64,000 bases of DNA from positions 62,001 through 126,000 of the forward strand of contig NZ_JAKLJA010000005.1 of the NCBI RefSeq assembly GCF_022213065.1, read 5' to 3'. The number at the start of each line of letters is the position of its first letter. Position 1 is the first letter of the stretch. A model generated the notes under the pieces. The model worked only from the letters and a program-made list of their open reading frames with translations. It made no database searches and was not told the origin of the DNA. The DNA is from Paraburkholderia tagetis (GTDB taxonomy: Bacteria > Pseudomonadota > Gammaproteobacteria > Burkholderiales > Burkholderiaceae). A program made the translations under genes and the position numbers. Below are positions 1-9,838 of the stretch, in pieces.

Positions 1-59
1 ACTGTATCTGAGGGTATATCGGCGGCACAATGATTTGCGGCCCGACCGGCCCCGCTCAT
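1..59 (-). CDS. Possible N-terminal fragment of a gene running off the window start
   Basis: An ATG on the minus strand overlaps the TGA stop of the upstream phosphoesterase-like gene (ATGA at 56-59). That is the usual sign of translational coupling. The reading frame stays open for the 19 codons visible (begins MSGAGRAANH) and leaves the window. Too little is present to recognise a family. The coupling is the only evidence that it is a gene. Confidence 0.35.
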   Translation of the reverse strand, partial: MSGAGRAANHCAADIPSDT

Positions 60-1354
60 GGCGCTGAGCCTGGTGCGGGCCACGCTGGCGTCACCGTTCC
101 CGCGCTTGCGCCGCCCGACGTACCCCTATCTTCCACCGGATTTGTTCCGCTGGCGCCGTTCGCGTCGGGCGCCTGTTGCATCCCGGGAATCTCCGTCACA
201 TCGGGCATCGACGATATTTCAGGCATTTCCGGCAGAGCCGGCTCGCCGTTACCGCCCGGTAGCAGGGCCGGCGGTTGGGGCGGCAGCAGCGGCAAGTGCT
301 CGGGCACCTCGCGCACGCTCACGCGCAACGGCGTGCGGCGCATCATGTCCGCATCGATCTGAAGCCACTGAGTGAGCGGGTCGCGCAGCGAAAACGCAAT
401 GCGCGTAACGTTAGCAATCCTGATTCCCTTGTCGTTGCGCAATGGCTGATCGATGGCGAAGCCGTGTGTGAGCCTCGCATTCTCGGGATGCACAAGGATC
501 ACGGGGCCCCGGAAGACGTCCGCCAGCTTCACGAGGCTGTGTCGCAGCTCGGTGAAACCGTCGCGGGGCGTGCGGCGAAAGCGCAACCACGCGAAGCGGT
601 CCTGGCGTTCGTACTGCTCGGGCATCGCATTGCCCTGCATGAAGATGACGATCGCGCGCGCGTTGCGGCGGCGCGCGAATTCGGCGGCGTGCTCGAGCCA
701 GAAGCCGTTGGCGATCACGCGATCTTCGAATTCGCCGTTGCGGCCACCGGCGTTCAGAAAATGATTGTTACCATCGGGCACGTTCAGTGCGATGAACACC
801 GTTTCGCCGAGCTGCCAGCGCGTATTTTCCCGATACGGCCGAAACCGGGAGACCTCGCTTTCACGTGTGAGCGTGAGCGGATATTGCCCGAGCGCGGTGG
901 AGTCGGTGAAAAAGTTCTGGCGCAGGAAATCGAGTCGCTCGACCGGATCGTAGCCGCCCGCGCCGGCAGTGCCGCAGGTGACCCAGTCGCGCTGTCCCGG
1001 CACGAAGATGAGCGGTGCGCGTGACGCGTCGAGCAATGCGCGGCGCCGGTCATAGAGTCGATCCGCGCAGGTTTCGCGCGACCCTTTGAGATTGCCGCCG
1101 TAGACGACGAACGAGATCTGCGGATCGCGGCCGATCGCGTCGATGAGGCGCTGGAGCGTGGTTTCGTCGCCGGGCTCGGTGACGACGTTTGCCACAACGG
1201 CGAACGAGTAACGCGGAGAAGGGTCCTGCGCCTGTGCAGCGAATGGCAGGCTGCATATCGCCAGGCAGACGAGCACGCTTCGTAGCCCACCGCGCAGGCC
1301 CTTTGGGAGCCGCAATAGCGGCGCGATTTGCGGGCTGCGCGCTGCGCGCCGCAC
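56..1354 (-). CDS. Exported calcineurin-like phosphoesterase-type protein with degenerate metal motifs
   Basis: A 432-residue protein from a GTG start at 1354; the frame is open further upstream but only inside mutS. A TTG at 1315 is an alternative start, and neither has a clear Shine-Dalgarno site. Residues about 20-43 form a hydrophobic signal peptide ending in AQAQ. The core resembles the metallophosphoesterase fold, but the expected ligand motifs are altered: the D-x-H region reads VANVV (about 53-57), GDxxD reads YGGN (85-88), and GNHD reads GQRD (120-123). A Pro/Gly-rich, low-complexity tail follows residue 355. It lies behind mutS and a strong hairpin. Periplasmic location is likely. 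Enzymatic activity is doubtful, and a structural or binding role is possible. Confidence 0.7.
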   Translation of the reverse strand: MRRAARSPQIAPLLRLPKGLRGGLRSVLVCLAICSLPFAAQAQDPSPRYSFAVVANVVTEPGDETTLQRLIDAIGRDPQISFVVYGGNLKGSRETCADRLYDRRRALLDASRAPLIFVPGQRDWVTCGTAGAGGYDPVERLDFLRQNFFTDSTALGQYPLTLTRESEVSRFRPYRENTRWQLGETVFIALNVPDGNNHFLNAGGRNGEFEDRVIANGFWLEHAAEFARRRNARAIVIFMQGNAMPEQYERQDRFAWLRFRRTPRDGFTELRHSLVKLADVFRGPVILVHPENARLTHGFAIDQPLRNDKGIRIANVTRIAFSLRDPLTQWLQIDADMMRRTPLRVSVREVPEHLPLLPPQPPALLPGGNGEPALPEMPEISSMPDVTEIPGMQQAPDANGASGTNPVEDRGTSGGASAGTVTPAWPAPGSAP

Positions 1355-1378
1355 CCGATTCAGAAAGCGCCAAGCAAA

Positions 1379-1412
1379 GCCACCCCGGCCATGCGGAAAT
1401 GGCCGGGGTGGC
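1379..1412 (-). terminator. Rho-independent-type terminator after mutS
   Basis: A perfect 14-bp stem (1379-1392 with 1399-1412) and a 6-nt loop lie 16 bp past the mutS stop. On the minus strand the stem is followed by a short T-containing run (GCTTTGCTT) rather than a strong U-tract, so termination may be partial and the next gene could be read through. Confidence 0.65.
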
Positions 1413-1427
1413 GTCGCGAGGCGACGC

Positions 1428-4127
1428 TCAGCGTTTAGCGTCCGGCGCAGTGGCCAGCTCATGCAGTTCGTACAGCAGATCGAGCGCATCGCGCGGGCGC
1501 AACTCGTTCGGGTCGAGCTCGCGCAGGCGTTCAGCGACGAGCACAGCGCCCGGGTCGGCTGCCGCCGGGGCATCTTCCACGTAGGGTTGCGCGTCGAAAT
1601 CGTCGTCTTCGCCAGCCACGGGCGCTGCAAACAGGTCGAGCTGCGGCGTGGGTTGGCCGGCGGAGAGTTGCTCCAGATACACGAGATGCTTGCGCGCCGC
1701 GCGGATCACGGGGCTGGGCACGCCCGCAAGCTGCGCGACCTGCAGGCCGTAGCTCTGGTTCGCGGGGCCTTCGCTCACGGCGTGCAGGAACACGATGCCG
1801 TGGCCGTGCTCGACCGCCGAAAGGTGCACGTTGGCTGCTTGCGCGAATTCCGTGGGCAACTGCGTGAGTTCGAAGTAATGCGTCGCGAACAGCGTATGAC
1901 AGCCGTTGTTCGTGAGCAGATGCCGTGCAATGGCCCATGCGAGCGCGAGGCCGTCGAACGTTGACGTGCCGCGCCCGATCTCGTCCATCAGCACGAGACT
2001 TTGTGGCGTGGCGTCGTTGAGGATGGCGGCGGCTTCGGTCATCTCGACCATGAAGGTCGAGCGGCCGCCCGCGAGGTCGTCGGCGGCGCCGATGCGCGTG
2101 AAGATACGGTCGATCGGGCCGAAGCGCGCGCGCTTCGCGGGCACGTAGCTGCCCACGTAGGCGAGCAGCGCGATGAGCGCGGTCTGACGCATGAACGTCG
2201 ATTTACCGCCCATGTTCGGGCCGGTGATGAGCAGCAGCTTGCGTTCGCTGGTCAGCGTGCAGTCGTTGGCGATGAACTGCTCGACCTGCGCCTCGACGAC
2301 CGGGTGGCGACCCTGCTCGATTTCGATGCCGGGCGCTTCGGAGAATTCCGGCGCACTCCAGTCGAGCGCGCGCGCGCGCTCCGCGAAAGCGGCGAGCAGG
2401 TCGAGTTCGGCGAGCGCCGCCGCGACGCGCTGGCAATCGGGAATGAAGGGCAGCAGCGCCTGAAGCAGCGCGTCGTAGAGCGCCTTCTCGCGCGCGAGCG
2501 CGCGCTCCTGTGCCGAGAGCGCCTTGTCCTCGAAAGCCTTCAGCTCGGGCGTGATGTAGCGCTCGGCGTTCTTGAGCGTCTGGCGGCGGCGATAGTCGTC
2601 AGGCACCTTGTCGGTCTGGCCGCGCGTGACCTCGATATAGAAGCCGTGCACTTTGTTGTATTCGACCCGCAAATTGCCGATGCCGGTGCGCGCGCGCTCG
2701 CGCGCCTCCAGGTCGATCAGGAACTGGCCGCAGTTCTCGGACAGATCGCGCAACTCGTCGAGCTCGGTGTCGTAGCCGCGTGCCATCACGCCGCCGTCGC
2801 GCACCATGGCAGCCGGTTCGGGCGCGACCGCGCGCTGCAGCAGGTCGGCGCATTCGGCGGGCGGCGCGAGCGCCTCGACGAGGCGTGCCAGCGATGCCGA
2901 GACACCGCCTGCCACGGCAACCTGCTCGCGCAGCGCAGGCAGGGCGGCGAAGGTGTCGCGCAGGCTCGAGAGATCGCGCGGACGCGCCGAGAGCAGCGCG
3001 AGGCGCCCAGTAATGCGTTCGACGTCTGCGATCTGGCGCAGCGCGCTGCGCAACGAATCGGCGCTGGCGGGGGGCGGTGCGTCGAGCAGCGCACCGATGG
3101 CCTGCTGGCGCATCTGCGCGATGGCGGCGTCGCGCGGCGGATGGTGGAGCCAATGGCGCAGCAGGCGGCTGCCCATGGCTGTGCTGCACGTGTCGAGCAG
3201 CGAGCACAGGGTGGGTGATTCGGTGCCGCGCAGCGTTTCCGTGAGTTCGAGATTGCGGCGCGTGGCCGGATCGAGCCCGATGTATTCGGATTCGGCTTCG
3301 ACCTTGAGGCTGCGCACGTGACGCAGCTGCTGGCCCTGCGTGGCCGCGGCGTACAGCAGCAGCGCGCCGGCCGCGCCGCAGGCGCTCGTGAGTGCCTGCG
3401 CGCCGAAACCGTCGAGACTGGCGACATCGAGCTGGTCGCACAGGCGCTGCTTGCCCGAGGCGACGTCGAAGTGCCAGGCCGGCACGCGCGTCAAAGCACC
3501 CAAGCCCGTCCCGGTGCCGGCAGGCGGCGCCCAGCCCGAGGATTCCGCGGGTATTTCCGCCACGAGGATTTCCGCCGGGCGAATGCGCTCGAATGCCGCA
3601 GCGACCTGGTCCGGCGCGACTTCCGCGAGCCGCAGCGCGCCGCTGGCCAGATTGAGCCACGCGAGTCCGACGTTGATGGTCGCGCCGCGCCGGTTGCGTC
3701 CTGGGCAGACCGCCATCAGATAGACGTCGTTTTTGTCGGAGAGGAGTGCGGCGTCCGTGAGCGTGCCGGGCGTGACCACGCGCACGACCTTGCGCTCGAC
3801 CGGTCCCTTCGAGGTGGCCGGGTCGCCGATCTGCTCGCAGATCGCCACCGACTCGCCGAGCTTCACGAGCTTCGCGAGGTATTGCTCGACGGCGTGATGC
3901 GGCACGCCCGCCATCTTGATCGGATTGCCCGCTGACGCGCCGCGCTGCGTGAGCGTGAGATCGAGCAGGCGCGCGGCTTTCTCGGCGTCTTCGAAGAACA
4001 GCTCGTAGAAGTCGCCCATCCGGTAGAACACCAGCGTGCCCGGATGGTCGGCCTTGATGCGCAGGTATTGCTGCATCATGGGAGTGTGTTGCGCGATGTC
4101 GCTGGCGCTGGCGGTATGTGTAGCCAT
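1428..4127 (-). CDS. mutS: DNA mismatch repair protein MutS
   Basis: 899 residues, slightly longer than the family norm of about 850-890. MutS scans DNA as a dimer, binds mismatches and recruits MutL in an ATP-dependent way. The mismatch-wedging Phe-x-Glu is present in GDFYELF (F40, E42). The Walker A motif GPNMGGKST spans 636-644, and Walker B/signature [10 protein letters not shown] starts at 715. The connector, lever and clamp regions between are full length, and the C-terminal tail keeps the beta-clamp/tetramer region. The ATG at 4127 gives the expected N-terminus. It appears to be a single gene closed by the hairpin at 1379-1412. Its upstream neighbour on the same strand is an LplT-like transporter 128 bp away. 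Confidence 0.98.
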   Translation of the reverse strand: MATHTASASDIAQHTPMMQQYLRIKADHPGTLVFYRMGDFYELFFEDAEKAARLLDLTLTQRGASAGNPIKMAGVPHHAVEQYLAKLVKLGESVAICEQIGDPATSKGPVERKVVRVVTPGTLTDAALLSDKNDVYLMAVCPGRNRRGATINVGLAWLNLASGALRLAEVAPDQVAAAFERIRPAEILVAEIPAESSGWAPPAGTGTGLGALTRVPAWHFDVASGKQRLCDQLDVASLDGFGAQALTSACGAAGALLLYAAATQGQQLRHVRSLKVEAESEYIGLDPATRRNLELTETLRGTESPTLCSLLDTCSTAMGSRLLRHWLHHPPRDAAIAQMRQQAIGALLDAPPPASADSLRSALRQIADVERITGRLALLSARPRDLSSLRDTFAALPALREQVAVAGGVSASLARLVEALAPPAECADLLQRAVAPEPAAMVRDGGVMARGYDTELDELRDLSENCGQFLIDLEARERARTGIGNLRVEYNKVHGFYIEVTRGQTDKVPDDYRRRQTLKNAERYITPELKAFEDKALSAQERALAREKALYDALLQALLPFIPDCQRVAAALAELDLLAAFAERARALDWSAPEFSEAPGIEIEQGRHPVVEAQVEQFIANDCTLTSERKLLLITGPNMGGKSTFMRQTALIALLAYVGSYVPAKRARFGPIDRIFTRIGAADDLAGGRSTFMVEMTEAAAILNDATPQSLVLMDEIGRGTSTFDGLALAWAIARHLLTNNGCHTLFATHYFELTQLPTEFAQAANVHLSAVEHGHGIVFLHAVSEGPANQSYGLQVAQLAGVPSPVIRAARKHLVYLEQLSAGQPTPQLDLFAAPVAGEDDDFDAQPYVEDAPAAADPGAVLVAERLRELDPNELRPRDALDLLYELHELATAPDAKR

Positions 4128-4255
4128 CCTCGGTGTCTTGCTAAGGGTTCAGGGCGTGAGTTTAACCCGCGTCGCGCTCGTGTGACCTTGGCCGGATGGC
4201 CAGGCGCGCGCCGCGCTGGTCGACGAGTCAGCCGTAGCGCTTAAAGCGCCGCGGC

Positions 4256-5554
4256 TCATTCGTCGACCAGCGCCTGCATGTCGACCGCGCGCGCGTTTGC
4301 CGCACTGCGCCGCATCGCGAGCCAGATCATCGTGGCGACGAAGATGCCGAACACGACGATGATCCACTGCACCGGCATCTTTGCCGTGAGCAGCAGCGCG
4401 TAGGCGCCGAGCATCAATAGCACGGCGAGATTCTGGTTGAAGTTCTGCACCGCGATCGAGTGGCCCGCTGAGAGCAGCGTCGCGCCGCGGTGCTGGAGCA
4501 GTGCGTTCATTGGCACGATGAAAAAGCCCGCAAGCGTGCCGAGCAGGACCATCAGCGGATACGCGAAGAGCAGGTAGAAAGGCATGACGAACGTGCCGAA
4601 GCGCACGCCTTCGCCCGCCGGAAAGAGCCCCTTGCTGTAGAACGCCATCGCCACGGCCACCGCGCCGCACAGCACGCCCACGGGCAGCACGCGCAATGAC
4701 GCGCGCAGTGACACCCAGGCGGCCGCTGCAGCCGCACCCAGTGCGATGCCGAGTCCGGTCACGCCTTGCATCACGGCCGCTTTCGAGAGCGAGAGGCCGA
4801 GATTCGCGTCGGCCCACTTGAGCACGAGCAGTTGCAGCGTGACTGCGGCGCCCCACATGAGCGTCGTCACCCACAGCGCGATCTGCGCGAGCTTGTCGGC
4901 CCACAGCACGTTGAAGCAGTGCGTGAAGTCGCCCACGAGGCGGGCCGGCTCCTTGAGTCGGTTCTCGTAGCGCGCGCCGGTATCGGGAATGCCGAAGTTG
5001 ATGAGCGCCGCGAGCGCATAGGTGAGCATCACCGCGAGCATCGCGAGGTCGGCGGCCGAATGGATGAGCGGCATCGGATGATGCGCGACGAAACGCTCTG
5101 CATAGGTCGAGACGAGCGCGCCGCCCATCATCGTGCCGACGATCGTCGAGAGCACCGTGGCCGATTCGAGCCACGCGTTCGCCGCAACGAGTTTTTCGGC
5201 GGGTAGCAATTCGGTGAGGATTCCATACTTTGCGGGCGAGTAAGCCGCAGCGCCGAAGCCGACCACGCCATAGGCGATCATCGGGTGCACGCCCGCGATC
5301 ATCAGCAGGCAGCCAACCGCCTTGAGCGCGTTCGAGATGAACATCACATGGCGCTTTTGCAGCGCGTCGGCGAAGGCGCCGACGAACGGTGCGAGCAATA
5401 CGTAAGAGATCGTGAAAAAGATCTGCAGGAGCGGCGTGACCCAGGCCGGCGACGAGATCACCGTGAGCAGCGCGATTGCCGCAATCAGGAGCGCGTTGTC
5501 GGCGAGCGACGAAACGAACTGCGCGGCGATGATCGTGTAGAAGCCTTTCTTCAT
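4256..5554 (-). CDS. lplT: LplT-like lysophospholipid transporter, MFS family (copy 1)
   Basis: 432 residues with about 12 hydrophobic segments, from an ATG giving MKKGFYTI; the upstream in-frame extension is not needed. LplT flips lysophospholipids across the inner membrane for re-acylation. The N-terminal block ([19 protein letters not shown]) and the [14 protein letters not shown] segment near residue 110 are typical of LplT rather than other MFS proteins. A second copy lies at 47424-48737 and matches it over its full length. No acyltransferase (aas) gene is adjacent, unlike the enterobacterial arrangement. Function is inferred from family resemblance; substrate choice of the two copies cannot be told from sequence. 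Confidence 0.85.
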   Translation of the reverse strand: MKKGFYTIIAAQFVSSLADNALLIAAIALLTVISSPAWVTPLLQIFFTISYVLLAPFVGAFADALQKRHVMFISNALKAVGCLLMIAGVHPMIAYGVVGFGAAAYSPAKYGILTELLPAEKLVAANAWLESATVLSTIVGTMMGGALVSTYAERFVAHHPMPLIHSAADLAMLAVMLTYALAALINFGIPDTGARYENRLKEPARLVGDFTHCFNVLWADKLAQIALWVTTLMWGAAVTLQLLVLKWADANLGLSLSKAAVMQGVTGLGIALGAAAAAAWVSLRASLRVLPVGVLCGAVAVAMAFYSKGLFPAGEGVRFGTFVMPFYLLFAYPLMVLLGTLAGFFIVPMNALLQHRGATLLSAGHSIAVQNFNQNLAVLLMLGAYALLLTAKMPVQWIIVVFGIFVATMIWLAMRRSAANARAVDMQALVDE

Positions 5555-5656
5555 CGCGGGGTGGATCTGCGGGGTGGTTCTGTTTATGGAGCCAAAACAG
5601 GCGGTCAGGGCAGTGGCCTGGCTGGCGCGTCGCGTCGTGCCATGCTGTGCCACACG

Positions 5657-5682
5657 AAACAAAAAAGCGGCCGAAGCCGCTT
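5657..5682 (-). terminator. Rho-independent terminator downstream of suhB
   Basis: On the minus strand a 7-bp GC stem with a TTCG tetraloop (5665-5682) is followed by TTTTTTGTTT (complement of 5655-5664). This is a textbook intrinsic terminator. It lies between suhB and lplT copy 1, so the transporter probably has its own promoter within 5555-5655. Confidence 0.85.
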
Positions 5683-5872
5683 GACTCGTCGGGGCGGGCG
5701 GGGCGTCACGCCCAGTGCCTGCGATCCCGTTGCAACGCCATGAGATCAGCTTGGCTGCGCTCCCGGCGATTGTGACATGCGCGGCCGCGTGTTGCAGCAG
5801 CCCGCACAGGAGCGTCCACCCTGCGCATGGTTACGCGCAATTACGGCGAGGCGCGCCTGTTCTGCCCGGCCT

Positions 5873-6673
5873 TCAGGCTTCCTTCTTTACGCGCGTGTAT
5901 TTCGTGAGGATGGGCACCATCTGCGCGTAGATCTTCGGGTTGCCCGCGACGACTTCGCCCACGCGCAGGAAGTCCGAATCGCCCGTGTAGTTGCCGATCA
6001 GGCCACCCGCTTCCGTCACGAGCAGGCCGCCCGCAGCCACGTCCCACGGATTGAGGCCTTGCTCGAAGAAGCCGTCCATGCGGCCCGCGGCGACGTTCGC
6101 GAGATCGAGCGCGGCGGCGCCCGGGCGGCGCAGGCCGGCGCAGGCGTTGGTCATCTCGGCGAAGAGTTCGCAGTAGCTCTCGAGGCCGTCCTTTTCGCGG
6201 AACGGGAAGCCGGTGCCGATCAGGCCGTCGGCGAGACGGTCGCGACGGCCCACGCGGATACGGCGGTCGTTCAGGAATGCGCCGCGGCCGCGCGAGGCGG
6301 TGAAGAGATCGTTGCGCGTGGGATCGTAGACCACGGCCTGCGTGACGATGCCCTTGTGCGCGAGCGCGATCGAGACGCAGTAGTACTGGAAGCCGTGGAT
6401 AAAGTTGGTCGTGCCGTCGAGCGGATCGATGATCCACTGGAATTCCGATTCGTTCGCGGAGTGGCCGGATTCTTCGGCGAGGATTGCGTGATCGGGGTAG
6501 GAGGTCTTGAGCGTGTCGATGATGGCCGCTTCAGCCGCCTTGTCGACCTCCGTGACGAAATCGTTATGCTGCTTCTTCGAAACCTGGATGAGGTCGAGGT
6601 CGAGCGACGCGCGGTTGATGATCTGTCCGGCGCGGCGCGCGGCCTTGACAGCGATGTTGAGCATGGGATGCAT
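5873..6673 (-). CDS. suhB: Inositol-1-monophosphatase family protein SuhB
   Basis: 266 residues, the usual length. SuhB hydrolyses inositol monophosphate in a Mg-dependent way and, in Escherichia coli, is also part of the rRNA antitermination complex. Metal ligands are visible: E67 in AEESGH, then the [10 protein letters not shown] motif with D83 and D86, and the C-terminal [15 protein letters not shown] motif with its Asp. The ATG at 6673 is used; a second ATG three codons later is equally possible. It is transcribed alone, divergent from trmJ, a pairing that places two RNA-related genes back to back. A strong terminator follows at 5657-5682. Confidence 0.95.
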   Translation of the reverse strand: MHPMLNIAVKAARRAGQIINRASLDLDLIQVSKKQHNDFVTEVDKAAEAAIIDTLKTSYPDHAILAEESGHSANESEFQWIIDPLDGTTNFIHGFQYYCVSIALAHKGIVTQAVVYDPTRNDLFTASRGRGAFLNDRRIRVGRRDRLADGLIGTGFPFREKDGLESYCELFAEMTNACAGLRRPGAAALDLANVAAGRMDGFFEQGLNPWDVAAGGLLVTEAGGLIGNYTGDSDFLRVGEVVAGNPKIYAQMVPILTKYTRVKKEA

Positions 6674-6996
6674 GAGCCTGGATCCTTGTTATCGGGCGCT
6701 CGCGAGCATGCGGCGCGCCAGTGGTGCAAAAGATAAAAGCGTCTAACGATTGGACAGGGCGCGAGCCGGGGCGGCTTGCGGGTCCTGTCCCGCCAACGGA
6801 GACGAATTGGATAAGAACGGTGCGCGGCGGCCTTGCCGGCCGGCATTGCGGGCTGCCAGAAAGCGACCCGTAATGTTCGACGCGCGAATGTCGTTATTTT
6901 ACCCGAGTCTGCGTTGCTCGGGCTCCCGTGAGGGCGCTTTCGTGCGGGAAGCGGATGCGCAGCATATCGCCGGGCGGCCGAGGCGCGCTACCATAG
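6674..6996. other. Divergent intergenic region suhB / trmJ
   Basis: A 323-bp gap between two divergent starts. It holds an A-rich stretch around 6727-6745, close to suhB, and is GC-rich elsewhere. I see no convincing RNA gene, repeat or small ORF. Both promoters must lie here, but neither has a clear -35/-10 pair by eye. Confidence 0.5.
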
Positions 6997-7917
6997 ATGC
7001 TTCCCTTACGCTGTCGTCAGAGATTCATCTTGGTGCACCCCGACTCACACGTTTCCTCCATTCACCCGGCCGCCGCGTCGGCATCCGCGTCGCCGGCCGG
7101 CGACGCTCATGAGCCGTTGCGCGGCGGCTTCACCTCTACGCGTTTCGTGCTGGTCGAGCCGAGCCATCCGGGCAACGTCGGCGCCGCGGCGCGCGCGCTG
7201 AAGACCATGGGCTTCTCGCGGCTCGTGCTGGTCGCGCCACGCGTGCCGCAGGTCCATTGCGACCCGGAAGCCATCGCGATGGCGAGCGGCGCCGACGACG
7301 TGCTCGCCGCCGCCCACATCGTCCCGACGCTGGCCGATGCCCTCGTGGGCGCGCAATGGTCGCTCGCGCTCACGGCGCGCACGCGCGAATACGGGCCGCC
7401 GCCGGGCGCGCCGCGTCAGGCGGTGCAGGATGCCTGCCGCCAGGTCGCGCACGGCGATATCGCGCTTGTGTTCGGCAACGAGCGCACCGGGCTTTCGAAC
7501 GACGACGTCGAGCGCTGCAGCGCGCTTGCCCACATCCCGGCCAATCCGGCCTATAGCTCGCTCAATCTCGGGCAGGCGGTGCAGGTGCTGGCCTACGAAT
7601 TGCGGCTTGCCTATCTCGGCGAGGGTGAACCCGGCGCGGCATCGTCGGCATCGTCGGGAGCGGCGATAGGGGAGGCGCCGGGAGGGCCGGCCCCGGGCAC
7701 CCCGCTCGCCACGAGCGATGACATCGAGCGCATGTACGTGCACCTGGAGAACGCGCTGATTGCGCTGGATTTTCTGGATCCCGCCAATCCGAAGAAGCTG
7801 ATGTCGCGCTTGCGCCGACTCTTCGCGCGCTCGGGGCTCGAGCGCGAGGAGGTCAACATCGTGCGCGGCATCGCCAAGCACATCCTGATGCTCAAGGGCA
7901 AGGAAGGCGGGAAGTAG
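6997..7917 (+). CDS. trmJ: tRNA (cytidine/uridine-32-2'-O)-methyltransferase TrmJ
   Basis: 306 residues from the ATG at 6997. A GTG at 7033 (MHPDSHVSS) is a credible alternative and may be the real start, because the first residues look unlike protein. TrmJ methylates the 2'-O of nucleotide 32 in the anticodon loop of several tRNAs. The SPOUT/TrmH fold is evident: VLVEPSHPGNVGAAARA near residue 50 and the knotted SAM site with FGNERTGLSN near 165. A 25-residue Ala/Gly/Pro-rich insert (about 210-240) separates the methyltransferase domain from the C-terminal helical domain. Single gene, upstream of cysE by 244 bp. Confidence 0.93.
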   Translation: MLPLRCRQRFILVHPDSHVSSIHPAAASASASPAGDAHEPLRGGFTSTRFVLVEPSHPGNVGAAARALKTMGFSRLVLVAPRVPQVHCDPEAIAMASGADDVLAAAHIVPTLADALVGAQWSLALTARTREYGPPPGAPRQAVQDACRQVAHGDIALVFGNERTGLSNDDVERCSALAHIPANPAYSSLNLGQAVQVLAYELRLAYLGEGEPGAASSASSGAAIGEAPGGPAPGTPLATSDDIERMYVHLENALIALDFLDPANPKKLMSRLRRLFARSGLEREEVNIVRGIAKHILMLKGKEGGK

Positions 7918-8040
7918 GCCGGTAGAGACGTCAAGGTACGCGAGGGCCTACAGCAAGGCCGGTAGCGTCCGGCGGACCACTGCGTCGCGTCCCAACCTTG
8001 ATGCCCGCGGGGGCTTCCAGGCTTGCGCGCGCCTTTCGCC

Positions 8041-8046
8041 TACAAT
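8041..8046 (+). promoter_or_regulatory. Candidate -10 box for cysE
   Basis: TACAAT, a good -10 match, lies in 244 bp between trmJ and cysE; no good -35 is visible at 16-18 bp. If used, it leaves a leader of about 110 nt before cysE. Confidence 0.35.
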
Positions 8047-8161
8047 CGATTCCTGATCGTAAGTAAATCAGCGCGGCTGCTAACGCCGCGCACGAGCCGC
8101 GCGCTACATGTGACGCCCGGTCGTTTCCCACCATGTTCCTCACGTCCAGCGTGTGACAGCC

Positions 8162-8983
8162 ATGTTCAAGAGACTTCGCGAAGACATCGCCACGATCCGC
8201 GAGCGCGATCCCGCCGCCCGCAGCGCCTGGGAAGTCTTGACCTGTTATCCGGGTCTGCATGCGCTCGTCCTCCATCGCTTCGCTCATGCCTGCTGGCGCG
8301 CGAAGCGCCGCTGGCTCGCACGCTATGTCTCGCAGGTCGCGCGCTTTTTGACCGGCATCGAGATTCACCCGGGCGCGACCATCGGGCGGCGTGTGTTCAT
8401 CGATCACGGCATGGGCGTCGTGATTGGCGAGACCGCGGAGGTCGGCGACGACTGCACGATCTACCAGGGCGTGACGCTCGGCGGCACGTCGCTCACGCGT
8501 GGTGCGAAGCGCCACCCGACGCTCGGCCCCGGGGTGATCGTGGGTGCGGGTGCAAAGGTGCTGGGCGGCTTCACGGTGGGCGCTCAGGCGAAGATCGGCT
8601 CGAACGCGGTGGTCGTGAAGCCGGTGCCCGCGGGCGGCACCGCCGTGGGCAATCCCGCGCGGATCATCGCACCCGCGAAGACCGCACCCGAGCAGGCCAG
8701 GCCGGCGACGGCGCGTGAGGGGTTCTGCGCTTACGGCATCACGCCGAATGCCGACGATCCCGTGTCGCTTGCGATCCACGGCCTGATCGATCATGCCGCC
8801 ACGCAGACGCAGCGCGTGGATGCGATCGCCGCTGCGCTCGAGCGGCTGGGTGCGCGACTCGAGGCACTACAGGGCGCCGACGCAGCGCTCGCGGAACTGC
8901 GCAGGCTCTCGGAGGGGCTGGAGGGCGGGGCGGCGTCGCTCGAGCCCGAAAGCGCGCAAGAGCAAGCTGCGGCGCGCGTTTGA
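8162..8983 (+). CDS. cysE: Serine O-acetyltransferase CysE
   Basis: 273 residues from ATG (MFKRLRED); the frame opens at a GTG three codons earlier but the ATG matches the family. CysE makes O-acetylserine from serine and acetyl-CoA, the first step of cysteine synthesis. The N-terminal helical domain is followed by left-handed beta-helix hexapeptide repeats: [29 protein letters not shown] and [11 protein letters not shown], with the catalytic His in the DHG and KRHPTLG regions. The C-terminal 60 residues are an Ala/Glu-rich helix, longer than in short CysE proteins. Convergent with lpxH, with only 21 bp between the stops. Confidence 0.96.
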   Translation: MFKRLREDIATIRERDPAARSAWEVLTCYPGLHALVLHRFAHACWRAKRRWLARYVSQVARFLTGIEIHPGATIGRRVFIDHGMGVVIGETAEVGDDCTIYQGVTLGGTSLTRGAKRHPTLGPGVIVGAGAKVLGGFTVGAQAKIGSNAVVVKPVPAGGTAVGNPARIIAPAKTAPEQARPATAREGFCAYGITPNADDPVSLAIHGLIDHAATQTQRVDAIAAALERLGARLEALQGADAALAELRRLSEGLEGGAASLEPESAQEQAAARV

Positions 8984-9004
8984 GTTTCGCCATCAATATC
9001 GATC

Positions 9005-9814
9005 TCAATCGAGCGGCAACATCCTGAACCCCTCGGCGTCGACGCGCAGATAACCACCGCGCGGCGGCTTGCCATGATCGAGATCCCAGTCGGGCAGCAC
9101 CCAGCGTGTGCCGCCGGGTTCCTGGTGCCGCGCGGGGCGATGCGTGTGCCCATGAATGATTGCGTTCGCGCGCGCGCGTTTGAAGAGCGTTGCAACGCCC
9201 TTGGCGGTGACGTCGTATTTCGGCAGGGCGGGCCGCTCGCGGCCGGCCTCGCTCTTGCTGCGCATGCGCTCGGCGAGCGCGCGGCGCCAGCGCAACGGCC
9301 ACGCGAGAAAGAGCCATTGCGCGAGATGGTTGCGCGCGAAACGGCGAAAGAATTGATAGCCGTGGTCGTCGGTGCACAGGGCGTCGCCGTGTGCGAGCGC
9401 GATGCGCGTGCCGAACGCGGTGATGGCGATGGGGTCGGGCAGCCAGATGGCGCCCGTGGCTTTCATGAAACGCCTGCCTAGCAGGAAGTCGCGGTTGCCG
9501 TGCATGATGTAGAGCGCGATGCCGCGCTCGGAGAGCGTACGCATCAGCGCGGTCATGCGCGCGACGAACGGATCGGCGAGCATGTCGTCGCCGATCCAGT
9601 ATTCGAAGAGGTCGCCGAGAATGAACACCGAGTCGGCCTGATCGGCCGTGACGCTGATGAAATGCTCGAACGCGGCGACCGTGCGCGGAATCGCCACGCT
9701 CAAGTGCAGGTCGGAGATGAAGAAGAACGGGCGCGCCGCGTGCGGGCGCTTGCCCTCGCCGGGCACGCCCGCAGCGGCTAGTCCTGGTCCGTGTAGTGCC
9801 TTTTCCTGCCACAT
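9005..9814 (-). CDS. lpxH: UDP-2,3-diacylglucosamine diphosphatase LpxH
   Basis: 269 residues. LpxH cleaves the pyrophosphate of UDP-2,3-diacylglucosamine to lipid X in lipid A synthesis, at the inner membrane. All calcineurin-like motifs are intact, in contrast to the gene at 56-1354: SDLHL (D35, H37), GDLFEYWIGDD, HGNRDFLLG, and GHTHRPA near residue 215. A 28-residue Gly/Pro/His-containing N-terminal stretch precedes the domain, so the true start could be slightly later. It ends a minus-strand run with ppiB (24 bp upstream) and ppiA. Confidence 0.95.
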   Translation of the reverse strand: MWQEKALHGPGLAAAGVPGEGKRPHAARPFFFISDLHLSVAIPRTVAAFEHFISVTADQADSVFILGDLFEYWIGDDMLADPFVARMTALMRTLSERGIALYIMHGNRDFLLGRRFMKATGAIWLPDPIAITAFGTRIALAHGDALCTDDHGYQFFRRFARNHLAQWLFLAWPLRWRRALAERMRSKSEAGRERPALPKYDVTAKGVATLFKRARANAIIHGHTHRPARHQEPGGTRWVLPDWDLDHGKPPRGGYLRVDAEGFRMLPLD

Positions 9815-9838
9815 GAATGAAGCACGCGCCTCTTGACG

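Noticed and set aside
7033-7035. GTG as the certain start of trmJ
   Set aside because: Plausible, but no decisive ribosome site distinguishes it from the ATG at 6997; left as an alternative.
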